Source: Owenia fusiformis (taxonomy: Eukaryota > Annelida > Polychaeta > Sabellida > Oweniidae). From it: 64,000 nt of DNA. The position numbers were made by a program, and so were the translations under genes. A model generated the notes under the pieces. It did no database searches. It was not told the origin of the DNA and worked only from the letters and a program-made list of their open reading frames with translations. Location: the NCBI GenBank assembly GCA_903813345.2, contig CAIIXF020000006.1, positions 34,500,524-34,564,523 on the forward strand, written 5' to 3'. This document shows, in pieces, positions 12,699-24,562 of this stretch; positions within the stretch are counted from its first letter, which is position 1, and every line of letters begins with the position of its first letter.

Positions 12699-13385
12699 GT
12701 GTATATATTAAAGGTATAATGGACACGAATGAGACGCTCAACCCTCTGTTTAATTCGACAAAAAACGACCAGGCGGACGCGACACCCCCTTGGAACTACG
12801 TTTTGCCTTTTATAGGCGTGATTTCTACTATATGCGTCGGGGTGATGGTAACAATGTTCTATCTCAATTTTAGAAAGCCTGAGAAAACAGACATTGAGTC
12901 ACATGAGTCTGAGGGAGAAGACGTCGAAGACCATGTCCACTTTGACGATAGCGAATCGGATGACAGCAGTCATGAAACCCAACATCTAGCCTCGACTAGT
13001 GTATAGTTGACCAAGCTGCATTCTTTACGACAATATACAAAATATCTATCTTTTGTACAATCGTCACTTACCGGGACCATTTCTAAGGGTGAACTATGAC
13101 CCCGGGACCATGACAGACTCGCGTCTAAGCAAATCGAAAGTAAAGAGAGTTCCAAAATGACCCGGCCGTCGTAATGTTTGTGGATACATATTGTATGAAT
13201 GTTGAACAACTGGCAGAATGATAATCTTGGGGCGACGATGGACCTTAAAAATGCCTTATTCCATCATCTTCTCTTCAAACGGACTGAGACCTCACGCCTA
13301 ATTCAGCCAATGTGGCCGTGCTTGTTATTCATAGCTATAGTCTATCGGGGCGCAAAAGGACTACGCGTCTCACAACAAAAATAAA
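12699..13385 (+). CDS. Small single-pass membrane protein, 95 aa (CDS 12719-13006)
   Basis: The ATG at 12719 opens 95 codons, ending with TAG at 13004-13006. The coding stretch is clearly richer in G+C than its surroundings, which supports a real gene. The N-terminus has two N-glycosylation sequons (Asn4-Glu-Thr, Asn12-Ser-Thr) and no signal peptide. Residues ~27-49 form one hydrophobic helix, followed by Arg-Lys and a Glu/Asp/Ser-rich cytoplasmic tail, so N-out/C-in is expected. The last residues, Thr-Ser-Val, fit a class I PDZ ligand. A splice acceptor (cattacttatatgcag) ends at 12698, so the ATG exon probably follows an untranslated exon. AATAAA at 13380-13385 is a likely polyadenylation signal. 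The layout recalls KCNE- or SMIM-type proteins, but I do not recognise the family. Confidence 0.6.
13380..13385 (+). terminator. Candidate polyadenylation signal of the 95-aa gene
   Basis: A canonical AATAAA lies about 370 bases after the stop codon of the small membrane-protein gene. Confidence 0.4.
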
Positions 13386-13809
13386 GATGACAGTGCTTTT
13401 GATTATGGGGTAATAGCACAAACAACATCCATAATCGCAAAATAATATTTTGGCTATAAACAATATGTGAAAGGAAGAATTGTAGATAGCGAGTAACCTT
13501 TCAAAATAATACAGAAACTACGAGCCGCCAATACTTTGCCTTGTATATTTTCTAACAATTCCAAGCTTATACATTTCACAAAGAATTCGTGATGAGTAGG
13601 CAACAATGATGATGGATTTATAATATTTGCATTTAAAGACCCCGTGTAAAGTTTAAAAAACAAGAGACTGTGGTCACATCATGGTATGCTTCAATAACAA
13701 GTGTGTCAAATACTTACATTTAGCGTGCACTTAAATCATCTTGAGTCCAATGACAACTGTCTCAAATTCAATTTTCACAAAATGCTTAGTTCAACGTTTT
13801 CAGTCACAT

Positions 13810-13934
13810 TTGATCTACGGCAACCGTAGCCTCCCAAAATCGAGATATTGGAATATAAGAGAAACGCAGTACGATGTATATTTTCTATATCGATTCTGTG
13901 AAGCTACGGCCCCCGTATGGTTGCCGTAGATCAA
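13810..13934. repeat. Fold-back element, ~125 bp
   Basis: ttgatctacggcaacc on the left matches ggttgccgtagatcaa on the right. Inner arms pair gtagcctcccaaaatcgaga with the segment around tcgattctgtgaagctac. The right arm carries about 11 extra bases. Confidence 0.65.
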
Positions 13935-14985
13935 CCGTGACTTAGGTTAAACTCTTTAGCCTCTCTAAACTGTATTCCTCGGTTTCATCTCTCAACCCTT
14001 TTCCAATTCTTTGATTCTGCTTCCTCAGAGACTAATTACAAGGGATGGAGTCTCAGGGTCTATCTCTGGAGAATTCGTATTATTACTGCTATTATGGCAG
14101 TTTATTCTGTCACTAAGTGTAGCTTCAAGGGCTTTTGACATTAGAAACGAAACAATAACATCCCAGATATTAAAGATATATGTTCTCAGAAAATCTATGA
14201 CAGATTGTTACTTAGCTTTATTGCTCAACATTTTATAAAAAATTGTACAAAGCTAATGAGATTCTTATAATCTGAGCTAGTGTTATAAGTGAGAAAATGG
14301 ACATCATTGCCAGTGGAATAGAATTAGCTAATCAATGAATACGTCCTTATTATCTCTGTATCAAATAGAATTAGCATTACAAGGTATATCCATTCTGATC
14401 CTCATAGCATCTTTTTGTTTCACCTGAGACATCTCAAGGCTGAGAAGAAATGAGATGACATGGTTTATCATGATGGGGAATATCTACAAGCATTGTGTAT
14501 GTACTGTCAGTATAACTATAATTTTTGCCAAAACGAATATGACGTTGTTACATGTATGCTTTGAGGTCTGTATATGATAAACAATATGCCGTAAGTATTT
14601 TCAAATAAATTGTGACAGTTGCTTTTGTCCACAAGGAATTGTTGTCCTCATTGGGTATCAGACGAATGTAAAGTAAAATAGTTTAATTGCTCATAAGCCT
14701 TATCGAGATGGGATGAATTTCTTTGGAATTGGTATAAGGCGGTCTCGCTGTTTTTACATGATTGAAATATTCTAAAAAAAGTCAATAGTAAAGTGCCTAG
14801 TAATGTCCCATCGTGTAGCAAAAATTTAAACTGACCATTCCTTCGAACTCTGATATTTAAACATGATCAATGTTCTCTAAGAATTCTCTGTTTTCTGAAA
14901 CAATCGTATTTTGTTTAAATAGAACGCCCCAAACGTGTTAGTTCATGGAAAATACGTATGCCGTTTAGCGTCATCATGCATGGTA

Positions 14986-15955
14986 CAGGTTGACAAAAAA
15001 ACTGGAACCCATAAATCATCAAATTTCTCGAAAAGTATTATACCTACATTCCTTATTTCTTCAGGGTAGAAACTAGACTGAATGCATGACAAAATGACAC
15101 CATAATGAGTACTGTAGCTTAGATATTAATCATGCTATGGATGACAGAAGAAAGACTTATATTTTGAGAAAGTATATCGAGACAAAATCCTATAAAGAGA
15201 CACAAACTGCCTAGGAGAGATCACAGGGCAAGAAGAGCCCCTTGCAAATCACAGATCTTTAGGCTTGTACAGAAGTTTGATTCAGAAGGAACTGTAAAAC
15301 CAACTTTTGAAGAAGAAAAGTGATGGTAAACCAACCTATGCGGGGAGAGAGGTCTGTCAGAACTCAAGACAACTCAACAGTCAACTCAGAACGTTACATC
15401 CCTAACGTTCAAAAGTTTTGGGGAGCACTGGGTAGACGACGTGACTTGAGAAGGGACCAGCAATGGTTCCAACAAGATGATGCCACTCCCCATACCTCAA
15501 ATGAGTCCATTCGCTGGCTTCAGGCTCACTTTGGTGATCGATTAATCAGTCACCATACCCGACACATCTGGCCCCCACTCCCCTGATTTGAACCCCCCAC
15601 ATTTTTATCTGTGGGGGTATCTCTAGGATAATGTGTATACAGATAGTCCACTGACCATTGATGACCTCGAACTCAACATTGAAAGACTAATTAGAGAGAT
15701 AGACAGAGATGAATGCAGTCGGGTCATTGATCATATTGCAAGAAGAATCCAGCTCTGCATCCAACGTCGTGGTGCACATTTGGAGCACATTATCTAATAG
15801 TGCCTCATTTGGAGACTAATTGAGCTAGAATGCTAAAACTTTATCATCTTGTCGTACATTCAGTTGACTATACATGTACCAATTAACTAAGCTCAATATG
15901 CATAATTGACGAAGTCATTAATACTTAAGTGGGTTCCAGTTTTTTTGTCACCCTG
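14986..15955 (+). mobile_element. Degenerate Tc1/mariner-superfamily transposon
   Basis: The inverted ends are caggttgacaaaaaaactgg on the left and the inverse of ccagtttttttgtcaccctg on the right, flanked by TA at 14984-14985 and 15956-15957. Inside on the plus strand are remnants of an IS630/Tc1-like transposase. The 970-bp length and broken frame mark it as dead. Confidence 0.85.
15320..15640 (+). pseudogene. Tc1-like transposase remnant, frameshifted
   Basis: The open stretch carries WFQQDDATPHTS, the second catalytic Asp region of this superfamily, then LQAHFGDRLIS. At a run of C (15570-15576) the frame breaks. One base away it continues as HSPDLNPPHFYLWGYL, the third catalytic region, and then meets a stop. 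The N-terminal DNA-binding part is not recognisable. Confidence 0.8.
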
Positions 15956-16307
15956 TATGAACATCCACCTACAAAAGTGTATTGTTCATCTTGGTCCAAG
16001 GGTGTTTCACTTCTTTCCTGAATTTAAGCATAAATGAAGTCCTTTGAAGAATATAGTACGTACATGCATTTGAGTGATTTCTGAATGTACTCCCATGGCC
16101 TAACAGCCAAGTTTTGATTTTGTTCTATGTCTTGTTTTTCATATTCACGAGATACAATTTTTTAAATCCGATAAATGTTTTTTATCAAAGAGAATGACAA
16201 AATATGACTGAAATATCACTACATTTTATAAAAAGTTTCCGATATAGAATACTTTTTGCGTTATTACTGTTTGCAAAGGCATTGACTTGTCTCGATTTGT
16301 TTACGAT

Positions 16308-16510
16308 TGAATCAAGGAGGATTGGAAGCCAGGGTTCCAACTCGATATTCTTTAATCTCCATGCATGCGTCATTTGCTATTCGTGTCTGTATAATTTGTA
16401 CGACTGCATGGAGAATGACCCGATACTCTCCAACAAAGCTATCGCTAGGTGATTGTTTTGCAGAATATCGGTGTTGCATTCTGGGAGCCAATCCTCCTTG
16501 CGATTGAATA
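16308..16510. repeat. Degenerate inverted-repeat element (same family as 32606-32736)
   Basis: tcaaggaggattgg at about 16311 pairs with ccaatcctccttg at about 16489. The right arm, gcattctgggagccaatcct, is almost the same as an arm of the element at 32606-32736. Confidence 0.5.
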
Positions 16511-17569
16511 AAATATTTGATAATATAGTTCTGAAATCATTTTGAGGCGCCTTCTTCAGTTTTATCTGCATTTTTCAATATTGGAAGATAATGGAATCAG
16601 CTTGATACTTTTTAGCTTCTTTTGAAAAGATGTACTATACAATAGCTATAAAATATACGATCCGATTGTGAAGGTGTTGTCTTTTGACATCCACAACCAT
16701 GGCAACCACACAATAACATAATCTGGGTTTTAGCTTTAAGCAATCCGATCCAGCCGTTCATTTTAATTTCTGAAGTTGTCGCTTGTGGACAAAACCTGTC
16801 CCCCGGGTACAATAATTTTCACCTCACATGTATGTATTGTGTTGATCGATTCAGAATATGGTCTCTAGACCCGGGTCTCTATGGCAATCTATTTGCGACA
16901 GAAGTACATTGCCTGTCACCGGTGATTGGAATCGAATACCTATTTATTATCAGCCGGATACTATTAATATAACCCATTGTCTGGAATGTTTTGATCTAAT
17001 ATGTTGAAACAATAAGTTAGTTAATACTGACAAGTCTAATATGGTTGAAAATGGATATAGAAACTTGTATATGGATTGGATTGGGGGTTGGCTTACTACT
17101 TTTCAAAAATATCTACTAGTTTTTGTCTCGAAATTCAAATTCGTTTTTTATATATCATTCGCCTGATTAAGGGAAAATATCACACGGATCTCTTTAATAC
17201 CAGAAATATCACAGGTTGTCATTTTAACTAGTACAAAGACCATCTCTACGTTCAGAACCCGAGATGGTCTTGAGACAAGATAAGTTGTTATCATAAGTAG
17301 GAAATACAATGATCGTAAAATAACTTAAAATTATTAATATCATGTAAATCTTACATGATTTACAGATCTAAATATTTTATTACGCAATCAATCATTGAGT
17401 GAAATTTTGTTGATTAATGATATCTCATCACGATTCTTTGCAAAGCAGAGATGGTCTGAGTATCAGAATGTTAATCTATTCTTCACCTTTAATTTGCCGT
17501 TTACAGTCATGTTTACTACATTCCCTTATATAGCAAAACCTGTGTATATTGAACATTTAATGCAATGAA

Positions 17570-17870
17570 AAATATTCAGTGTTGGTAGGTGTTCACTAGA
17601 GGGAGAGCAATTTATACGGAAGTCAGTCGTGTATGTGTGGAGGAAGGGTGGCCACTAGAGGCAGATGTTCACTAGAGAGAGGTGTTCTCTAAGACAGGTT
17701 TTACTGTACTGCCCTTTTAATATGAAGAACCAATTTCAGTGTTGGAAGGTGTTCGGTATATATAGGGTACAAAATCAGTAGAGTATGTGTGGAGGAAGGG
17801 TGTCCACTAGAGGCAGGTGTTCACTAGAGAGGTGTTCACTAAGACAAGTTTTACTGTACTGACATAACGT
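17570..17870. repeat. Tandem duplication of a 'ggtgttcactagaga' repeat
   Basis: Two units carry cagtgttgg(t/a)aggtgttc, gtatgtgtggaggaagggtg and aagacaggttttactgtact-type endings. Related words occur at 25435-25610 inside POLE3 intron 2. Confidence 0.55.
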
Positions 17871-18776
17871 CTTCCAAAGCTCAAGTTCAGTCAATGGTGT
17901 GTACTTGCCCTTATTCTATCATTTTACTCTTTCCACTCAAACCCTACTGGCAGAGATAGCAGATGTCCCACGCAACACTAATTTAAATGATAACTCAAAT
18001 ACAGTTACTTTGAATATTTACTAAGAAACTAGAATGTGCCACTGGCGACTATAAGGATTAATGGCGAATAGAATAATGCTGGGTGAAGAAACACCGCGCG
18101 AGTAAAAAGGAATATGAGAATAAGAACACTTTGAAAAGGCTCCTCTCTTTCTCAGTTAGAAGTTAATTTATTCCGACATTCTCAAATTAACTCCATTTCA
18201 CAATATCGCCATTAGCAATGTGCTCTTTGCATTTCTGAAATAGCTCAAGGCTGTTCCTTGATAAATAGGCGAACCTTTCCAATTCAAAAACATAAGACAG
18301 TACTAATTATAATATATATTGACCGTTGCAGTCTCAAGAGCAAGCCACGAGAAACTTGATCAATATAAAACTTGTTAACACAATTCTATTGGTTATACAA
18401 AAAATGTAAATGATAAACAATAAAATTATATCTTCCTTCTTCAAAGGAGTTCATTTATGCTTAAATTCATGATACGTATATGGAATAAAAATACTGATGG
18501 CTTTGATGATCAAGTAGCGATTAGGGAATAATACATAGGACTTATTACATTATTTATCTGAGTTTATGGAAATTACGTGTGATGTGCTACTGTTGACAAT
18601 AGGTTTACAGTCACGCATAACGTAAAATGATATGAATGTTCCAATGACACCAATGACACCAGGACGAACTAATATTGTGTATGTCATATTATTATTTCGA
18701 TACTCATGAGGAAAAAATCTATTATTGTGAGGTGAAATGAACAATCAAGAGATTTGTTCAACCAAAATAATATGTA

Positions 18777-19895
18777 CAGGGTGTATCAAAAAACGCAATA
18801 ACCTTTCTCTCGTAAAACCACAAAACCAGTGATGACTGCATCGATTTCATTCAACGTACCATGAAGCCACGTCCCCTTTCTTTGCAATGGTATGTCATTC
18901 ACTCACATGTGGTCATGGTTGGGCGAAAAATCACTCCTTTTGCACAGTTGGTTCAAAGTCAGCTCTGGACCAAGTTTTAGACACCGAAAAATCAGAGCAA
19001 TGGCTAGGTGCTAATGGAAGTTTTCCTGACTTGAATTGTGTGATGACATTTTCGTTTGGGGCTATCTCAGGAGCAAAGTATCGACCATTCCACCACTAAA
19101 CACTGCAACGCCTCGAGAAAGAATCACCAACAGACTGCTGTTTCCGCCTGATTCACAGCTGAGCCTAGCATGCCATGGAGAGATGAGCCCATCTCTGTGT
19201 GCAAAGAAGCTGTGGCAAAATGGAGGGGACGTAATGTTGCAAGAGTATAAGTAACAATTAACCTGCCACACTTTCTAATAGCATCTTGCCCCTGTGCACT
19301 GACTTTTGCAATGTTTGAAACTTACTATATCTAGTAGTCCCCACAGCTGATTTTTGCCCAACTGTGCAAAAGCAATGATTATTCGGCCAACCATGGTCCA
19401 ATGTCAATGAATGACTTACCATTGGAAAGAGAAGACATATGTCTTTATGGTAAAGAGTACCTTGCCCAGTGCACTTTGAGGTGTTTAAAACTTGGCCCCA
19501 AGCTAATTTTGGCCCACTATGCAAAAGGAATGATTATTTGGACAACCATTGCCCAGTGTTAATGGATGACTTATCATTGGAAAGATAAGACACATGTCTT
19601 TATGGTATATTGAACGAAATTGATGCTGCCATTACTGGTTTTGTGGTTTCTTCCTTGAGCATCTTGCCTAGTGCACTTTTGCGGTGTTTAAAACTTGGCC
19701 CCAGGCTAATTTTGGCTCACTATGCAAAAGGAATGATTATTTGGACAACCATGGCCCAATGTCAACGAATGCCTTACATGTACCATTGGAAAGATAAGAC
19801 ACATGTCTTTATGGTATATTGAATGAAATTGATGCTGTTATCGCAGGTCTTGATCTTTTCTGAGATTACAGTTTGTTTTGTTTTTATACGCACTG
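18777..19895. mobile_element. Non-autonomous TA-flanked transposon with internal repeats
   Basis: The left end is cagggtgtatcaaaaaacgc and the right end gtttttatacgcactg, imperfect inverses with TA on both sides. The interior has two direct ~190-bp copies (gtgtttaaaacttggcccc at ~19477 and ~19686). Inverted relatives are nearer the left end (gtatgtcattcactcaca, gcgaaaaatcactcctttt). No transposase is visible. Confidence 0.55.
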
Positions 19896-19904
19896 TATAA
19901 TGAT

Positions 19905-20047
19905 AAGGTGTTTTGTTATGTCACCACTAGATGTGTTATAATCCGGGGTTATAGTCTTCAACATTTTATGGACGGTGTTCGGCGGTTGGCGTCTGTAACA
20001 AATTACAACTTGTGTTGACATTTTGTCATGTAATGCCTTTTGCAATG
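19905..20047. repeat. Short relative of the 4332-4952 element
   Basis: It begins gttttgttatgtcaccac, contains cggcggttggcgtctgtaacaaatt and ends gttgacattttgtcatg. All three are shared with 4332-4952, but the central ~120-bp units are missing. Confidence 0.55.
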
Positions 20048-20669
20048 CTACTGGCGTACGAAACATGAAATTGTTAAGAGATGTGAGAGTCCGACCTCAC
20101 AATGGTATCTATTTTCACATCCAGTAAAAACTGTGTATGTTTATGAAAGGGGGAGGGCTACATAATATCTCGATACAAAACGAATATGTCGTTCTTCTCA
20201 TTCATCAAACTTTACTTTTCTAATAAGAAAGAAAAGTACACTGAAGTTATCCTGATCTATGTATTTAATATTCATTCGATGGTTAAGGCACTTACACTAA
20301 TATAAAACATGATACTTTGTTTTCGAGATACTTTGTATTATGAGCAGGAAGTAATATAATAAAATCAAGAACATTTTTCTCTGTATATTTCGGCTCTCCG
20401 ATTGTGGCTGAATTTAATAACAGGATCAGTCGCGATGACAATCAAAACAAAGGTTATCGTGGAAAGCTCAAAAAGTCGCTTAATGGAATTAAAGTGGAAG
20501 CAGAGAATAGAAAGTAAAATTCATCAGAATTTAAAAGGGTACATAGATCTTTTCATGATTGTTGCCATGCTACGATCAGTAATTTTGTCTTATTCAATTA
20601 GCGTCCCCCTTTCCATTGATAAAGTAATACAATGGAATATCTTTCCATCATTAGTTTATAGTTTAAGTT

Positions 20670-20795
20670 TAAAATAGTTTATTAAGGGTCACCTGTGACA
20701 TATACAATTAAATACAACATAGTATAAAAAACATTAAGTACAAGTATAAAAATCAGAGCCAGCCGAATCGGCTTATGAGACACCGTCAGTTCAAA
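20670..20795. repeat. Short repeat, second copy of the 5490-5565 family
   Basis: It has ttattaagggtcacctgtga at one end and cggcttatgagacacc at the other. Confidence 0.4.
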
Positions 20796-20799
20796 TCAA

Positions 20800-22220
20800 T
20801 ATAAATATATTCTAATAAAATATGAATTGTTATTGCATAGTGATTAATTATGTATTAATAATATTTCTCCTGGACCAAAATCTAAAAACAGTTGATGCAA
20901 GTTTATTTTGGATGCTGGCAGTGTTCATAAGTGTAAGCATTTTAATGTCTTGTGACATATATTTGAAATTAATTATTAGTCAACCAGGGCCAGTAAGTGC
21001 CATATAGAAGGTAGAAAATAAGCCATTGAACGGGGACAAAATTTCTCTCACTGCATTGTTGCTGGTCTTCATGAGGAAACCCGTACAGCGTGAAGAAATG
21101 TTGGTATCTCTATCAGATCAGAGTCATGCATTATTTATTTATCTCGGTCTCAATGAACATGCTATATTTCTACGAGACCGGATTACAGATCATGGGAAAT
21201 ACAGAATTACGAGATAACAAAGGATTGAAAGCTTTTAACGTAAGGATTAATATAAAAATTATTTTCAAATATCACTAAAAAAGCGTAGCTCCCTTGTATT
21301 TCATTTTGCATGTACAGGGGCATGTACCTCGCTTACTTTGAACGAATCGGTAATAAACATAAAATGTCATCGTGTCTCGTGTTCCTAACTCCCAAGCCTG
21401 TTCTATAGCTTTCTCTGGGAGAAAACTAGCTTGCAATTTAGCCCTGAGGTAAAAATGTCATTGGGAAGCCCTTGCTTCAATAAAATACTCATTATTGAGA
21501 CTTAATTGGGGTCAATGTTGCTGCAAATTGACATTTCAATTACTATCAACGAAACAGACCACGCGTAATAACTCTTTAAAGATATGGTCTCCATCTAGAT
21601 AAAACGTACTTCCGTTTTGTATTATTGGTATTTTTTTATGATAGAAATCATTTTTAAGCATCAATTCACTCATTAATTATTTATTTCAAAAAATTGACTG
21701 TTGTTACTGAGTTTTCAGTTTTAAAATGATGGATTTAAATGAACTGTAAGTACAGACAAGTTTATGAACTGGAATGTCTAGTCTATGGTAGCTTGGTTTA
21801 TGGTACAGTCCACAGGGTGACCCAAAAGTTCAACCCTCTTGTTTTGCATACCGACATAGAAACATCATGATTTTCCTAAATGCAATCATAAAAAAACACT
21901 TGTTCTATGATCTAGAAATCGTTAGAAAATTCAAAAATTAGAGGATTACTCTTATTTTCAGTCGACCTGTACTAAACAGTTTAAAGTTTATTAACAAAAT
22001 TAGCTATTATCACACTAAACTGAATTTCATTTTAATTATTAACTCATTAGGTTCATTTCTTTTATTTACTGTTGTTGACGTCGTGTATATCTTCGGATTT
22101 TTAAAAATACGTCTTTATTGGACCACCCTTTTGAATTACATCTTTATTCTCCATTCTAATTTCCAAATTGTGAACATCTCGCCTATTAATTAATGAGTTA
22201 ACATGACGTGCTAATACAGA
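20800..22220. other. Intergenic, no gene seen
   Basis: Short AT-rich ORFs have no recognisable domain. A transposon-end-like sequence, cacagggtgacccaaaagtt, occurs at 21813. A possible partner, ggaccacccttttgaa, is at ~22119, but the pair is too weak to call. Confidence 0.3.
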
Positions 22221-22222
22221 GC

Positions 22223-22545
22223 AGGTGTAAAAGGGCAGGAGGTCCTATCAACTTATGGTCCTACTCTCCATTGATTTATATGGTGACCTAAATACAACTC
22301 TTTCCCTCATTATCTTATACGCAATCGGGGCCAGTAAGGGCCGTTAAGAAAGGGGACCATAATCCCTGGGGGACCATCATTTCTTTCACACCGGTGTAAA
22401 TGAAATTATGGTCCCCTTTCCTTACGGACCTTACTGGCCCTGACTGTGTATAAATAATATGGAAAATAATTGTAATTAGGTCACCATATAAATCAATAGA
22501 GAGTAGGACCAAAATTTGATAGGACCACCTACCCTTTTACACAGG
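22223..22545. repeat. ~320-bp MITE with long inverted repeats
   Basis: caggtgtaaaagggcagg on the left is matched by cctacccttttacacagg on the right. Further inward, ggtcctactctccattgatt, ggtgacctaa and ggggccagtaaggccgt-type segments pair with inverted partners, so the whole element is a stem. The loop is near 22370. Confidence 0.75.
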
Positions 22546-24401
22546 TCTGTATCTTTAAATGATTATTGTAATGGTTTAATCAAAATCATTCATCAGCAAA
22601 GTAACAACTGCAGGTATTATACACCATGTAATTTTCCTATAATTACAGTTCTTTATTTGACTACAATGGTCCAGCCATGGCGACGGGAAAATGTACTGAT
22701 TAATGACGGAGCTCCAAGGCCGATCCAGGCAAGTGGGAGCCAACAATGGTTGTACTATCTTGTTACAAAATTAACAACTTTTTAAAAATACTTGGATCAT
22801 TTTTGAATATCAAACCCATTTTTGAGACTTAGTCTTAAGAAAAAGGGGAGGCAGATATACCAAAGTATACTTCATGTACTTGGGGGTAATGAGACCAAGG
22901 CATTTGATTAAAATGAAAATATCTGGAGACAAAGTTAAACTGACTTCAATTCAATGATAAATATTCTGTTAGTTACTTTCAAGAGTTTCTTGATAATAAG
23001 CCCATGGAAAAGGGCACACAAGAAGATATTAATATATTGTGTTAAATTAACAGCCTTGCCAAATAAATGCTCATGGGGCATGTTAGTGATAAACACCTGT
23101 AAATCACAGGAATTCAAATTTATCTTTATGCTTATATATGATATGATATAAAATACAAAGAAGTTGGCATATTTCATATAAACAACTAGCCATTAATTGT
23201 AATAATTGTAACAAGGACTTTAACATGCAAAATATCACTACCTGCCATTTGTTATAGATGCCAACCACAAACTGCAGAACACTGTCCATACAATATGTCA
23301 CCTCAATTAGTCATGGCATAAGAACTATAATATGCTATTTCACAAACAAAAACACAGTATTTTAATATAAAAATGTATTATGTAAAAATGTTTCTTATTA
23401 CAACATATAATAATATTTACACAACGCTGATCCATTTATTCTTTTCATCTTTATTGTGTTTTTAGAGATCAATTTCATACAAGCTGTCTACCATTTCAAC
23501 ATGAATCAATATAAAATTTATTACCATTTAATAATGCGCTACAAATGTGCGCTGGAATTTTTATAACAGACTCTGACGTCATACTCGCTAAAAAGTTTAT
23601 TTTCAATATAACCACCTTGGTTATCGAAGATGCTCTGACCTAACCAGATTAACATCTAAAAATTCAACATTATTATTTCAAAATGGGACAAATTAGGATC
23701 AGTGTGACTTTTAACGACAGTGCGGATACAGAACAATTCCCATACAGGCACAATTGACATACATAACATATACTGAATTGGTCTCCGTAGATATATCAAA
23801 CAGCTTATTTACTGCCATCTATTTTACAAATACCTCCACCACCTAGATTTAACATTTAGACAACTTTCCACTGAATGCCATCTATTTGCAATAACAACAA
23901 ATTATTGCTTGGATTCTCTTTTTTATCAATTAACATACTTTCAGCACGTTGAGTATTTTCCTAATATGCTGACACCATTAACATCATTATGAGTGAACTA
24001 AAATCCTGAGATAGTAGGCTGGATGTTCCATTCAACATTGTACATACAAGAACTTGCTTGGCATATCAATTTCTTTTCCAGTCAGGATGACACATAGATC
24101 TGGACCAGCTTATATTTTTTAGTAAATACTGTAGATAAGTAACAATAATGACATATTAGGTCAACCAGCCTTATACTATGATGGGTCCCATTCCAATCCA
24201 TAATTATTGGTGTGATTTGCTGAACTTGAATTTTACTTATAATCCATGTTTAGTTATACATCTTAATGTATTTTTCTGTATCTTCTAAATTCAACAATCC
24301 ATATATGGCTATGAACCAATCCATGAGTGGCTGGCTATATAGCCAAACCATGAGTGGCTATATAATAGATTCATGTGTGGTTATCCTACCATTCAAGAAC
24401 A
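22546..24401. other. 3' flank of POLE3, possible 3' UTR
   Basis: AT-rich with no convincing ORF. The part nearest the POLE3 stop may be 3' UTR. Nothing else is recognised. Confidence 0.35.
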
Positions 24402-24562
24402 CTAATCCCCTGAACCATCTTTATTTGCAGTGTCCTCCTCACCATTCACCTCCTCCTCTTTCTCATCCTCACCATCATCATTGTCCTCCCCACCCTCAGC
24501 TTCTCGTGCTTTCTTCCTACTCTCAGCTGCTTCTTTCTTCCCCTTTTGTTCTTTACGGTAAG
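24402..24562 (-). CDS. POLE3: POLE3 coding exon 4 and stop
   Basis: 161 nt after acceptor ttgaattgtag, starting inside the Ala codon of [10 protein letters not shown]. It encodes the basic linker and a tail dominated by Glu, Asp and Gly, ending ...KDGSGD, stop TAG. The acidic tail is typical of POLE3. The plus-strand reading here (24266-24691) is a shadow. Confidence 0.93.

Noticed and set aside
14011-14238. 75-codon plus-strand ORF with a leucine-rich stretch
   Set aside because: A short hydrophobic run is common in AT-rich DNA; no start context, homology or neighbouring exon supports it.
20402-20677. 91-codon plus-strand ORF
   Set aside because: No recognisable domain, AT-rich codon use like the surrounding DNA and no splice or polyadenylation context.
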